Origin: Knoellia sinensis KCTC 19936
GTDB taxonomy: Bacteria; Actinomycetota; Actinomycetes; Actinomycetales; Dermatophilaceae
Assembly: GCF_000768705.1 (NCBI RefSeq)
Contig: NZ_AVPJ01000013.1
Coordinates: forward strand, 36,995-100,994
Length of the DNA stretch: 64,000 bases
Direction of reading: 5' to 3'
Under the pieces are notes generated by a model. It saw only the letters and a program-made list of their open reading frames with translations, made no database searches and was not told where the DNA came from. This document shows, one piece after another, positions 44,330 through 53,175 of this stretch. The first letter of the stretch is position 1. Every line of letters starts with the position of its first letter. The position numbers and the translations under genes are program-made.

Positions 44330-46740
44330 GCGCCGACGCCACCGCGAGCCGGCGGGCAGTCGCCGACGAGCGCGCGCGCCGGTCCTCGGCCGCTCGCCCC
44401 TCCTTCTCCCGTATGCCGTCCAGTGCGGCTCTCGTCGACCTCGCCTTCGCGATCGCGCTCGTCACGATCGCCCTGATCGGCTTCCGCACCGGCTTCATCG
44501 GCTGGGAGTGGGTGGTCGCTGCAGGAGTGGGTGTCGTCCTCGGGACGCTCGTGGCCCACCTGTCCACAGTGCGCGGTTGGCCGCTGCTGGTCACCGTGCT
44601 GGTCCTCGTGGTCGTGCACTTCCTGCTCGGGGGGCCGGTCGCCGTGCGCGGTGACCTCGTGGCCGGTGTGTTGCCGACCCCGCAGACCTTCATCGATCTG
44701 GCCACCGCCCCGGTGACCGGCTGGAAGGAGTGGCTCACCCTCCTTCCGCCCGTCGATGCGCGTGGGCCGCTCGTGGCCCTCCCGTGGGTCACGGGACTCT
44801 TCGGCTCAGCCGCGACCTATGGCATCGCCCGGCGCTTCCCGAGTGTCGGCGCGGTCGCCGTGACGCCGCTCGTGCTTCTCGTCGGGAGCATCGCCCTCGG
44901 TACCCAGCAGCCGGCCGCCAAGGTCGTCCAGGGTGTCGTCTTCGCGCTCGTCCTCATCCTCTGGCTCGTCGTGCGCGCCGGCCGCAGCCGCGCGGCCCTG
45001 CAGAACGGCGCGGGCCGTCGTGCCCGCACCGTCACGGGCGTCGTCCTCCTCACGGTGGCAGCCTTGGCAGGTGGGCTGCTCGGCCAGTTCCTGCCGGGCA
45101 CCGACGAGGGGTCGGCCCGGGCGGTTGTCCGCAACGAGCTGACCCCGCCCTACGACGTGGCCCAGTTCACCAGCCCGCTGTCCGGCTTCCGTCAATACAC
45201 CGAGCCCAACAGCGCCGAGCTCTACGACACCGAGATCCTCACGGTGAGTGGCCTGCCCGACGGCACGCCGGTCCGCTTCGCCACCCTGGACAACTACGAC
45301 GGTCTGGTGTGGGGTGCCGCGGACCGGGCGATGGACGGGACTCCGTTCCAGCAGGTCGGCTCGAGGATCGCCGCGCGCACCACGGGTGACACCGTGACGG
45401 CCACCGTGTCGATCCCCGATGGCGGCTACGACGGCGCGTGGCTGCCGATCGCCGGGTCGACCACGGGTGTGCACTTCACCGGGGCGCGCCGCGACGACCT
45501 CGCCGACGCGCTGTGGCTCAACACATCGACCGAGACCGCGGTGGTCCCCGCTCTGGTCCAGCCCGGTGACACCTACACGTTCGACACGGTCCTGCCGCAG
45601 AACTACTCGACCAAGCTCCCGGCCGAGCTCGACGTCGCGAGTGGTGGGCAGGTCGCCGAGGACACGAGCTTCCTCGACGCCAAGCTCGACGCCTGGACCG
45701 GGCAGGCAGGCGGATCTTGGGAGAAGTTCACGGCCGTCGCCAAAACCATGACGGCCGACGGCGCCTACACCGACGGCGGCACGGCCAACTCCTACGAAAA
45801 GGTCTACCTCCCCGGCCACGGCCTCGCTCGACTGAGCCGCTTCGTGGGCTCGACGCAGCTGGCCGGCAACGACGAGCAGTACGCCGCGACCCTCGCGCTC
45901 GTCGGCAATCGCCTGGGCATCCCCAGCCGCGTCGTCATGGGCGCGGTCCCCGACGCGTCCGGTGTCATCAAGGGCAAGGACGTCCACGCGTGGGTGGAGG
46001 TCAAGGAGGACAACGGGCAGTGGCACGCGCTGCTCCCGTCGACCTTCCTCCCCGATCGCAACAAGAAGCCCAACGAGCAGCAGCTCAAGTCCGAGGAGCA
46101 GAAGGTCGGCGCCCAGGTGCCGCCCCCGGCAGGAGTCAACCCGCCGTCGGTGCTCCAGGGACCTGACCAGGCGCAGAACGCGACGGACATCAAGAAGAAG
46201 AAGCGCAACCCGCTCGACATCGGAGCCTGGCCGCTCTGGCTCCAGATCCTCGTGCTGGGTCTCGTCCTGCCGCTGCTCCTGGTCCTCGGCGCCTACGCGC
46301 TGATCCGCGGACTCAAGGCGCGACGTCGACGCAAGCACGCAACGGCCGGCCCCACTCCGTCCCGGGCTGCGTGGGTCTGGCGCGACCTCGTCTCCGATGC
46401 TCGGAGCCTCGGGGTCCAGGTCCCGCGGGGCGCCACGCGGCTCGAGCAGGCGCGAGCCTTCCCGGACAGTGCCGCAGCGGCCCGCATTGCGGCCGGTGCG
46501 AACGGAGCCGTGTTCGGGCCGGGCGATCCCGATCCCGCGGTCGCCATGGCACTGCTCACCGACGCCGACGGCGCACGCCGTCAGCTCCGCGGCGCTGCCT
46601 CGCGCTGGCGCCGCATCCGTGCGGACTTCAGCATCCGTCCGCTCCTCGAGCGCGATCGCCGACCCGGAACCACCAGGGGTCGCCGCCTGCCGTCGTTGCC
46701 GTCCCTGCGTCGTGCCCGCGGCGCGGAAGGATCCGCGTGA
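44326..46740 (+). CDS. TgpA-type transglutaminase-like membrane protein lacking the catalytic Cys
   Basis: 804 aa. After a cytosolic N-terminus it has about seven membrane helices up to residue 265, an extracellular part, and a last helix near 640-665. A cytosolic basic C-terminal region of about 140 residues follows. The transglutaminase-like core lies at about 505-575. At the usual GxC(E/D)QYA motif it reads GNDEQYA, with Asp at residue 516 where the nucleophilic Cys belongs. His 554 is kept (KDVHAWVEV), while the usual DPT reads LPS (residue 570 on). It is therefore probably non-catalytic and may bind peptide or wall substrates. It overlaps the DUF58 gene and the first giant gene by 4 nt each. 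Confidence 0.88.
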   Translation: MSADATASRRAVADERARRSSAARPSFSRMPSSAALVDLAFAIALVTIALIGFRTGFIGWEWVVAAGVGVVLGTLVAHLSTVRGWPLLVTVLVLVVVHFLLGGPVAVRGDLVAGVLPTPQTFIDLATAPVTGWKEWLTLLPPVDARGPLVALPWVTGLFGSAATYGIARRFPSVGAVAVTPLVLLVGSIALGTQQPAAKVVQGVVFALVLILWLVVRAGRSRAALQNGAGRRARTVTGVVLLTVAALAGGLLGQFLPGTDEGSARAVVRNELTPPYDVAQFTSPLSGFRQYTEPNSAELYDTEILTVSGLPDGTPVRFATLDNYDGLVWGAADRAMDGTPFQQVGSRIAARTTGDTVTATVSIPDGGYDGAWLPIAGSTTGVHFTGARRDDLADALWLNTSTETAVVPALVQPGDTYTFDTVLPQNYSTKLPAELDVASGGQVAEDTSFLDAKLDAWTGQAGGSWEKFTAVAKTMTADGAYTDGGTANSYEKVYLPGHGLARLSRFVGSTQLAGNDEQYAATLALVGNRLGIPSRVVMGAVPDASGVIKGKDVHAWVEVKEDNGQWHALLPSTFLPDRNKKPNEQQLKSEEQKVGAQVPPPAGVNPPSVLQGPDQAQNATDIKKKKRNPLDIGAWPLWLQILVLGLVLPLLLVLGAYALIRGLKARRRRKHATAGPTPSRAAWVWRDLVSDARSLGVQVPRGATRLEQARAFPDSAAAARIAAGANGAVFGPGDPDPAVAMALLTDADGARRQLRGAASRWRRIRADFSIRPLLERDRRPGTTRGRRLPSLPSLRRARGAEGSA

Positions 46741-49700
46741 GACTACGACGTTCGCAGCGCTCCGCCCCCGTCACCCCGAACGCCCCCGCACGCCGCGCCT
46801 CACGCTCCCTCGGTGCACCGCGCCGTGGCCGCGCACGTGCACGGATCGCCTCCACGATGACGGTGGTCCTCGCGGCCGCGACGTTGGGCTATGCCGCCGT
46901 CACCTCCCAGGGCGCGACCGTCCACGAGGCCGATGTCGGCGACGGTGGCGTGTGGATCACGTCGGACGCCCAGGCGAAGTTCGGCCGACTCAACAAGGCT
47001 GCCAACCAGCTCGACGCCGGTGTCGCCGCCGACGTCGCACCGGGCTCGGGGTTGGACGTGCTCCAGGACGGCTCCGCCGTCGTCGCCTGGGCCAAGGCCA
47101 CCTCTCAGCTGCAGCCCATCGACGTCCGCACGGCGCAGTTCCGTGAGGAGACTGCGACGTCGCCGGCGGCCCCGACGACAGAGCCCGGCCTCATCTCGCC
47201 CACCCTCGTCGACCTGCGCGGCGGAACCCTCGCGGTCGTCGACCCCAAGACCGGCAAGGTGTGGGCGCAGCGCGTCGACACGCGGGCCGGGATCGACGAC
47301 CTCACGGGTCTCGGAGCGAGCGCCAAACCCCTGGCAACCGTCGGCCCGGCCGCGGTCCTCGCCGTCGGTGAGGACGGCGCCGTCCATGTCGCGTCGGGTC
47401 GCCAGGGCACGGTCACGACCCTGCGTCCGGCAGGGGAGGAGTTCGCCAAGCCCGTCACCGAGCAGAGCGGTGCCAAGGGCAATCGCCTGCAGGTCACCGC
47501 GCTCGGTTCGACGTGGGCGGTCTACGACCCGGAGCGCGACGCCATCCACAGCTCCGGCCGGACCGACGGTCTCCCCGCCGGTTTCGCTCCCACCCCGGGC
47601 GAGGGCGCCTATGCCGCACTCCAACTCCCCGGTCCGAAGGCCGACGCCGTCGCCCTGGCCGGCAGTGCCGGCCTGCGCATGGTGCGCCTCGACGGTGGCG
47701 CGGCCAGCGGCGGCATCGAGATCGCCGAGCGGATGAACCGCGCCGGTGCCGTCATGCCAGCCCACCCGGTGGTGCTTCGCGGTTGCGTCCACGGCGCCTG
47801 GTCCGAGCCGGGCAAGGTCTTCTATGCCGCGAACTGCGGTCGCCAGGACCCCGTGCCGACGGGGACCATCGACAACGTCAGCGAGACCCCGCTGCGCGAC
47901 GGCGTCGCCTTCCGGGTCAACCGCGGCGTCGTCGTCCTCAACGACCTCGACAACGGCGCCGCTTGGGACATCCAGAGCGACAAGCAGAAGATCGACAACT
48001 GGGACGCGCTGATCCCGCCGCCCGAGCGCGACCAGGACAGCAAGAAGAAGGACAGGAACGTCATCGACGACGCTGTCGTCAAGCAGCCGCCGACGGCGAA
48101 GCCCGACAACCTCACCGTCCGCCCCGGACGCACGAGCAAGCTGCACGTCCTCGACAACGACAGCGACGCCGCCGGCTCGGTGCTCGCCATCGACCCCCGC
48201 GACGTCAGTGCCACGTCCGACCCCGACGTGCGTGCGACGGTCTCGGCCGATGGCCAGAGCATCGATGTCACCGTCCCCACGGGCAGCACCGCGCCGTTCC
48301 AGTTCACCTACCTCGTCGGCAACGGCAAGGTCAAGGCCAAGACGCGCGCCGCCGTCAAGGTGAGCATCGCGGCGGAGGGCACCAATGGCGCCCCGTTCGT
48401 GCGCGCGGGGCAGGCCAAACTGGCAAAGACGGCATACCCCGTTCTTGCCGGCCAGCGCCTTGCCGTGCCGGTGATCGCCGACTGGCGGGACCCCGAGTCC
48501 GACCCGATCGTCGCCTCCGTCGAGGGTGACGGCCTGAGCATCGACGGCCAGGGGCGCGTGGCCTACCTCGCCCCGCCGGAGGCGGGCAAGGCTGCCATCG
48601 CCTACGTCGCCGACGACGGGCGCGGCGGGCAGACCAAGGGCTCGGTCCCGGTCGAGGTCATCGCCCTGACCGAGACCAAGCCGCGACCGCCGGTGACCCA
48701 GCCCGACGTCATCCGCGGCGTGGTCGGCAAGCCGCTCCAGATCGAGCCGCTCGGCAACGACATCGCCGGGGCGGATCCGAGCGACCCCGACGACCGCATG
48801 CACCTCGCCGGAGACGTTCGGGTCACCGGTCCGCTCACGGTCGACACCAATCTCGACACCAACGTCGTGACCGTGACGCCGTCGGCAGCGGGGACCTTCG
48901 AACTTTCGTATGCCGCACAGGTCGGCGGCGGGGTCAGTCCCGGTCGCATCCGGGTCGACGTCATTGCGGCACCCGATCCCGACGCTCCGCCGGTCGCGGT
49001 GGGGGACACCGCGACGCTGCGCGACCAGTCGCCGACCCTCGTCGACCCGCTCGCCAACGACTACAGCCCACGTGCCGATGTCCTCGTGACCCAAGGAGCG
49101 GTCGCCGCCACGAGTGAGGATGCGTGGCTGCAGGCGTCGGTCTACCAGGGCCGCTGGATTCGGGTCACCGCCCTCGAGCCGGCCGGCTCCGCCACCGAGT
49201 CGAACCGTCGCGGGACGATCCGCTACACCGTCAGCGACGGGACCAAACGCGCGACCGGCGAGGTCACGGTCACCCAGAAGGCCGGGCTCGACCTCAGCCC
49301 CGTCGTCGTCGACGACACCGGGATCGTCCGCGAGGGTGACACCGTCGCCGTCCCGGTCCTCGACAACGACACCATGGCCGACGGCATCCCGCTGCGCATC
49401 GACCCCACGAGCGTCACGGTGCTCGGGGACGGCGTCCAGCAGACAGCCTTCGCGTCCGGCAACGTCGTGCGGTTCGCACCGTGGTCGACAGGCCTCACGA
49501 CCGAGGAGTCGGTCACGGTCGAGTACGCCGCCTTCCCCGAAGGTATGCCGGAACGCGCCCAGACCGGCCGCGTCGCCATCCGCGTCACACCCCTTCCGAC
49601 CAAGGCCCGGCCCAACCAGGTTCCGGTCGCCCGCAGCTTCTCCTCGTCCGTGACGGCCGGCGACCCCCTGACGATCACCGTCCCCACGACGGGCGTCGAC

Positions 49701-52700
49701 CCCGACGGCGACTCCGTCGGGGTGACGGGTGTCGTCGGGACCAACGGCGGACCGGTCACCCTCGGACTGGGCCGGGTCGTCTCCACAGGCCCGTCGACCA
49801 TTCGCTACGAGTCGTTCCCGTCGTCGTCGGGGACCGAGGTCATCAACTACGAGGTCGTCGACCGCTTCGGCTCGGTGAGTCGCGCTTTCGTGCGGGTGGG
49901 GGTCGTCGCGCCCGGAGACCCGGAGCCGCCCGTGGCCGTCGATGACAGCGTGCGAGCCGCGCCCGGCAAGACCGTGACCGTCCCCGTCACGGCCAACGAC
50001 CTCATTGCTCGCGGTGACAGTGTCGACCTCGAGCACGAATCACTGAACCCGCCGTCCGAACGCACCACCTGGAAGGTCGACGCCGAGGACCTCACGGTCT
50101 CGACGAAGGTCCCCGACGAGGGAGCGCCGGTCCACGACTTCACCTACGGCATCAGCAACGGGCTCTTCGACCCGTCTCGGGCAAGCCTGCTCGTGCGCGG
50201 CCAGAAGGACTGGATCAACCCTCCGACGGCCACGGACGATGTCGCCAAGCCCAAGAACGGCGAAGCCACGACGACGGTCGACGTCCTCGCCAACGACACC
50301 GACATCGACTCGGACCCGGCGACCCTCAAGGTCGTCGAGGTGCTCTCGCCGAACGCGAAGATCGAGGGTTCCAAGGTCACGGTCTCGGTCCTGGGCCACC
50401 CGTACTCCGCTCCCTACGTCGTCGAGGACGAGGACGGCGCTCGTGCCATGGCGGTCGTCCATGTTCCACGTGGAACGGGCGGAACACCGTTCGTCGTCGA
50501 GGGTGCGCTCATCGAGATGGGCAAGGACGCGACGACGACTGTCCGCCTCGCCGACTACGTGAAGTCGCCACAGGGCCGCAGGCTCGGCATCACCTCGGCG
50601 AGCACCGTGTCCACGGCCCCTGCCCCCAACCTCGCCATGGTGGCGGACTCCGAGGGCAACCTGACGCTCACGTCTTCGGGCGGCTACGTCGGCCCGGCCT
50701 CGGTGATGTTCGAGGTGACCGACCAGCAAAGTGACGTGCAAGAGGACGTCCACACGGCATACGTCTCCATCCCGGTGCAGATCGGACCCAGGGCGCCGCA
50801 GCTCAGGTGCCCGTCCACGGCAGTGACGGTGCTCGCGGGGGGTCTCCCTCGGGAGCTCGACCTGCCCACCCTGTGCCGGGTGTGGCTTCCGGTCGGCCTC
50901 ACCATGGAGGAGGTCGCCTTCACCACCGAGTGGGAGGGCAAGGCCGCCGACGTCGCCCTGGAGCAGAGCGGAGAGGGGCAGCGGATCGTCAGCCTCAAGG
51001 CCGCCGCGGGTGCGCGCAGTGGGACCGGCGTCCTCAAGGTGGGAGCACGCGGTTCCGACATCACGTCCAAGGTCAACGTCAGCGTCCTCGGCGGAACGGC
51101 CGAACAGGGGCTGGCCGACCTCGCGCCTCCTCGCCTGCGCCCGATGTCCATCAACGGACTCAAGGAGGGCGACAGCCAGCAGGTCGACCTGCGCTCGTAT
51201 CTCGACTCGCCGCTCGAGAACCCCACGTGCTCCGTCGATGCCGCGTCGGTGACGGCCGGCCAGGGCCTCAGCGTCACGCGAAGCGGCTGCACGATCACGG
51301 TCGCCGCAGGAGCGAAGCCCAGTCCCACGGGTCGCATCTCGCTGAGCGTGTCGGATGGGCCAGGTCGCTCGGCGATCGGTGCCGTGGACGTCACCATGCT
51401 CGGACGTCCGGGTGCCCCCACTTCCGTTGCGGCACAGGCAGACCGGGACGCCGGCGGTCGGGCGCGAGTCAGCTGGTCGGCGCCGACCTACGACGGTGGG
51501 GCGCCCATCAGCGGCTACACCGTGTCCTGGACCGGCGGATCGACGGGCCGTCTGGACTGCACTGCTTCGCCGTGCACCATCGACGGACTCACCAACGGCA
51601 AGGACTACTTCTTCAGCGTCACAGCGACGAACGTCGTCGGCGAGAGTGAGCCGGGTGGACCCAGTGGCGCGGCCCGTCCCGACACCAAGCCGGGCCCCGT
51701 GTCCGGGGTGACGATGGCCGGCCGGGGCGACGGCTCCCTGACAATCAGGTGGTCGCCTCCGGAGAACAAGGGGTCGGCGGTCTCCAAGTACGTCCTTCGA
51801 CTCATCCCGACGGGCGGGGGCACCCCGCGCACCACCGAGGTGGCGGCCCCGGCGACGACGACGACGGTCACCGGGCTCAACAACATGAGCGAGTACTCCG
51901 TCGAGGCGCAGGCCTACAACGAAGCCGGTCCCGGACCCTTCGGGCCGGGCACGACGATGCAGTCGGCGGGCACACCCCGAGCGCCGAGCGGCTTCAAGGC
52001 CACACCTGACGGGCCGGGAGCCAACAAGGACCTCGCCGCGATCACCCTCACGTGGAGCGCGACGAGTCCGAACGGCCCGCCCCTGAAGAACTACACGGTC
52101 AAACGTCGGGTCAACGGCGGTGCCTGGTCGGTGCTCAAGACCGTCCCCGCGTCCACGACGAGGGCGTCCGACCAGGTGCAGTACGACGGGCGTCGATACG
52201 ACTACGTCGTCACCGCCACCAACGGCGCCGACCTCGAGTCGCCCAACAGTGCGGTCGAGTCGTTCACCTCGATCGGTATGCCGTCCACCCCATCCGTCAC
52301 GGCCTCGACCCCGAGCAGCAATGAGCGTGTCCGACTTGTTGTCAGGCTCGGCCAGCCCCGCGCCGCGGGCTTCCGGTCGGTGACCTGGCGCTCCTCCAAC
52401 GGTGCGACGGGGACCTTCACCTGCGGCTCGTGCCCGGCGAACGGTCAGGTGACGATCACGACGAGCCAGTTGAGCACCAACCCACAGACGTTCACCGTCA
52501 CCACGAGCAACGGCACGAGAGCTTCGCAGCGGTCAGCCAACAGCAACCAGGTCCAGCCCTATGGCCCCACCCCGCGCCCGGTCGCCAACGGGGGGTCGAC
52601 GTCCGGCAAGACGGTGACGTTCAACTGGACCCTGCCGACGAACGGACGACCGATCACGGGCGTCAGGATCAGCGGCGCCAAGTCCTACAACGGCAGCAGG

Positions 52701-53138
52701 ATCACCTCGACCTCGGTGACGGCTGCCAACTTCAACCAGGACGTGACCATCACGATCGTGGCCAGGTCGGCCGCGGGCGACTCGCCACCGCTGACGATGA
52801 CTCGCCGCACGGGACCGCCCCCGGACCCGGTGATCCACAACGTCCGTCCCAGCCCGGAGCAGTACAACGATCCCAACGGGGTGGGGACCTGCCGCTACTC
52901 AACCTGCCCGAAGGTCAACTACAACGTCCGTGACTTCCCCCCGAACACGTCGTGGACCGCGGTCTGCGAGTCCGAGACCTCCGGGAGTTCGTCGCCGCGC
53001 ACAGCGACCATCGACGGCTCGGGCAACGGCGTGTCCATGCCCCGCTACTGCCTCTTCGCTCGTGGGGGCGTGGGGCAGGTGCGCATGAAGCTCAGCCGCA
53101 ACGGCCAGACGGTCTATTCACCGTGGGTGCCGTTCTGA
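46737..53138 (+). CDS. Giant membrane-anchored Ig/FnIII surface protein 1
   Basis: 2,133 aa. GTG 46737 overlaps the TgpA-type stop. A cytosolic Arg-rich N-terminus (1-38) precedes one membrane helix (about 39-58, MTVVLAAATLGYAAV); the rest is extracellular. Residues about 60-440 look like a beta-propeller or PQQ-type repeat region (GGTLAVVDPKTGKVWAQRV). About 450-1,360 carry tandem cadherin/Ig-like units with VDPLANDYSP and VDVLANDTDIDSDPATL motifs. About 1,545-1,850 carry FnIII domains (PGAPTSVAAQ, TNGKDYFFSVTATN). The end is a Cys-containing domain (CRYSTCPKV...CLFARGGVG) closing with YSPWVPF. No LPXTG or LysM was seen. A tandem paralogue follows 37 nt later. It is probably a surface stalk or adhesin assembled by the MoxR-DUF58-TgpA proteins. 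Confidence 0.85.
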   Translation: MRLRRSQRSAPVTPNAPARRASRSLGAPRRGRARARIASTMTVVLAAATLGYAAVTSQGATVHEADVGDGGVWITSDAQAKFGRLNKAANQLDAGVAADVAPGSGLDVLQDGSAVVAWAKATSQLQPIDVRTAQFREETATSPAAPTTEPGLISPTLVDLRGGTLAVVDPKTGKVWAQRVDTRAGIDDLTGLGASAKPLATVGPAAVLAVGEDGAVHVASGRQGTVTTLRPAGEEFAKPVTEQSGAKGNRLQVTALGSTWAVYDPERDAIHSSGRTDGLPAGFAPTPGEGAYAALQLPGPKADAVALAGSAGLRMVRLDGGAASGGIEIAERMNRAGAVMPAHPVVLRGCVHGAWSEPGKVFYAANCGRQDPVPTGTIDNVSETPLRDGVAFRVNRGVVVLNDLDNGAAWDIQSDKQKIDNWDALIPPPERDQDSKKKDRNVIDDAVVKQPPTAKPDNLTVRPGRTSKLHVLDNDSDAAGSVLAIDPRDVSATSDPDVRATVSADGQSIDVTVPTGSTAPFQFTYLVGNGKVKAKTRAAVKVSIAAEGTNGAPFVRAGQAKLAKTAYPVLAGQRLAVPVIADWRDPESDPIVASVEGDGLSIDGQGRVAYLAPPEAGKAAIAYVADDGRGGQTKGSVPVEVIALTETKPRPPVTQPDVIRGVVGKPLQIEPLGNDIAGADPSDPDDRMHLAGDVRVTGPLTVDTNLDTNVVTVTPSAAGTFELSYAAQVGGGVSPGRIRVDVIAAPDPDAPPVAVGDTATLRDQSPTLVDPLANDYSPRADVLVTQGAVAATSEDAWLQASVYQGRWIRVTALEPAGSATESNRRGTIRYTVSDGTKRATGEVTVTQKAGLDLSPVVVDDTGIVREGDTVAVPVLDNDTMADGIPLRIDPTSVTVLGDGVQQTAFASGNVVRFAPWSTGLTTEESVTVEYAAFPEGMPERAQTGRVAIRVTPLPTKARPNQVPVARSFSSSVTAGDPLTITVPTTGVDPDGDSVGVTGVVGTNGGPVTLGLGRVVSTGPSTIRYESFPSSSGTEVINYEVVDRFGSVSRAFVRVGVVAPGDPEPPVAVDDSVRAAPGKTVTVPVTANDLIARGDSVDLEHESLNPPSERTTWKVDAEDLTVSTKVPDEGAPVHDFTYGISNGLFDPSRASLLVRGQKDWINPPTATDDVAKPKNGEATTTVDVLANDTDIDSDPATLKVVEVLSPNAKIEGSKVTVSVLGHPYSAPYVVEDEDGARAMAVVHVPRGTGGTPFVVEGALIEMGKDATTTVRLADYVKSPQGRRLGITSASTVSTAPAPNLAMVADSEGNLTLTSSGGYVGPASVMFEVTDQQSDVQEDVHTAYVSIPVQIGPRAPQLRCPSTAVTVLAGGLPRELDLPTLCRVWLPVGLTMEEVAFTTEWEGKAADVALEQSGEGQRIVSLKAAAGARSGTGVLKVGARGSDITSKVNVSVLGGTAEQGLADLAPPRLRPMSINGLKEGDSQQVDLRSYLDSPLENPTCSVDAASVTAGQGLSVTRSGCTITVAAGAKPSPTGRISLSVSDGPGRSAIGAVDVTMLGRPGAPTSVAAQADRDAGGRARVSWSAPTYDGGAPISGYTVSWTGGSTGRLDCTASPCTIDGLTNGKDYFFSVTATNVVGESEPGGPSGAARPDTKPGPVSGVTMAGRGDGSLTIRWSPPENKGSAVSKYVLRLIPTGGGTPRTTEVAAPATTTTVTGLNNMSEYSVEAQAYNEAGPGPFGPGTTMQSAGTPRAPSGFKATPDGPGANKDLAAITLTWSATSPNGPPLKNYTVKRRVNGGAWSVLKTVPASTTRASDQVQYDGRRYDYVVTATNGADLESPNSAVESFTSIGMPSTPSVTASTPSSNERVRLVVRLGQPRAAGFRSVTWRSSNGATGTFTCGSCPANGQVTITTSQLSTNPQTFTVTTSNGTRASQRSANSNQVQPYGPTPRPVANGGSTSGKTVTFNWTLPTNGRPITGVRISGAKSYNGSRITSTSVTAANFNQDVTITIVARSAAGDSPPLTMTRRTGPPPDPVIHNVRPSPEQYNDPNGVGTCRYSTCPKVNYNVRDFPPNTSWTAVCESETSGSSSPRTATIDGSGNGVSMPRYCLFARGGVGQVRMKLSRNGQTVYSPWVPF
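50463..50476. promoter_or_regulatory. Possible degenerate parS palindrome
   Basis: GTTCCACGTGGAAC, a perfect palindrome with two symmetric mismatches from parS. It is read as VPRGT inside giant gene 1, about 35 kb from oriC. It is flagged only as a candidate. Confidence 0.25.
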
Positions 53139-53175
53139 TGGGCATCATGGTGAGGGTTTCGAAACGTGGGGTGAC

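Noticed and set aside
46800..50036. A 1,078-codon open frame on the minus strand opposite giant gene 1
   Set aside because: Antisense shadow of high-GC codon usage; the translation has no recognisable motif while the plus strand has clear domains and coupling.
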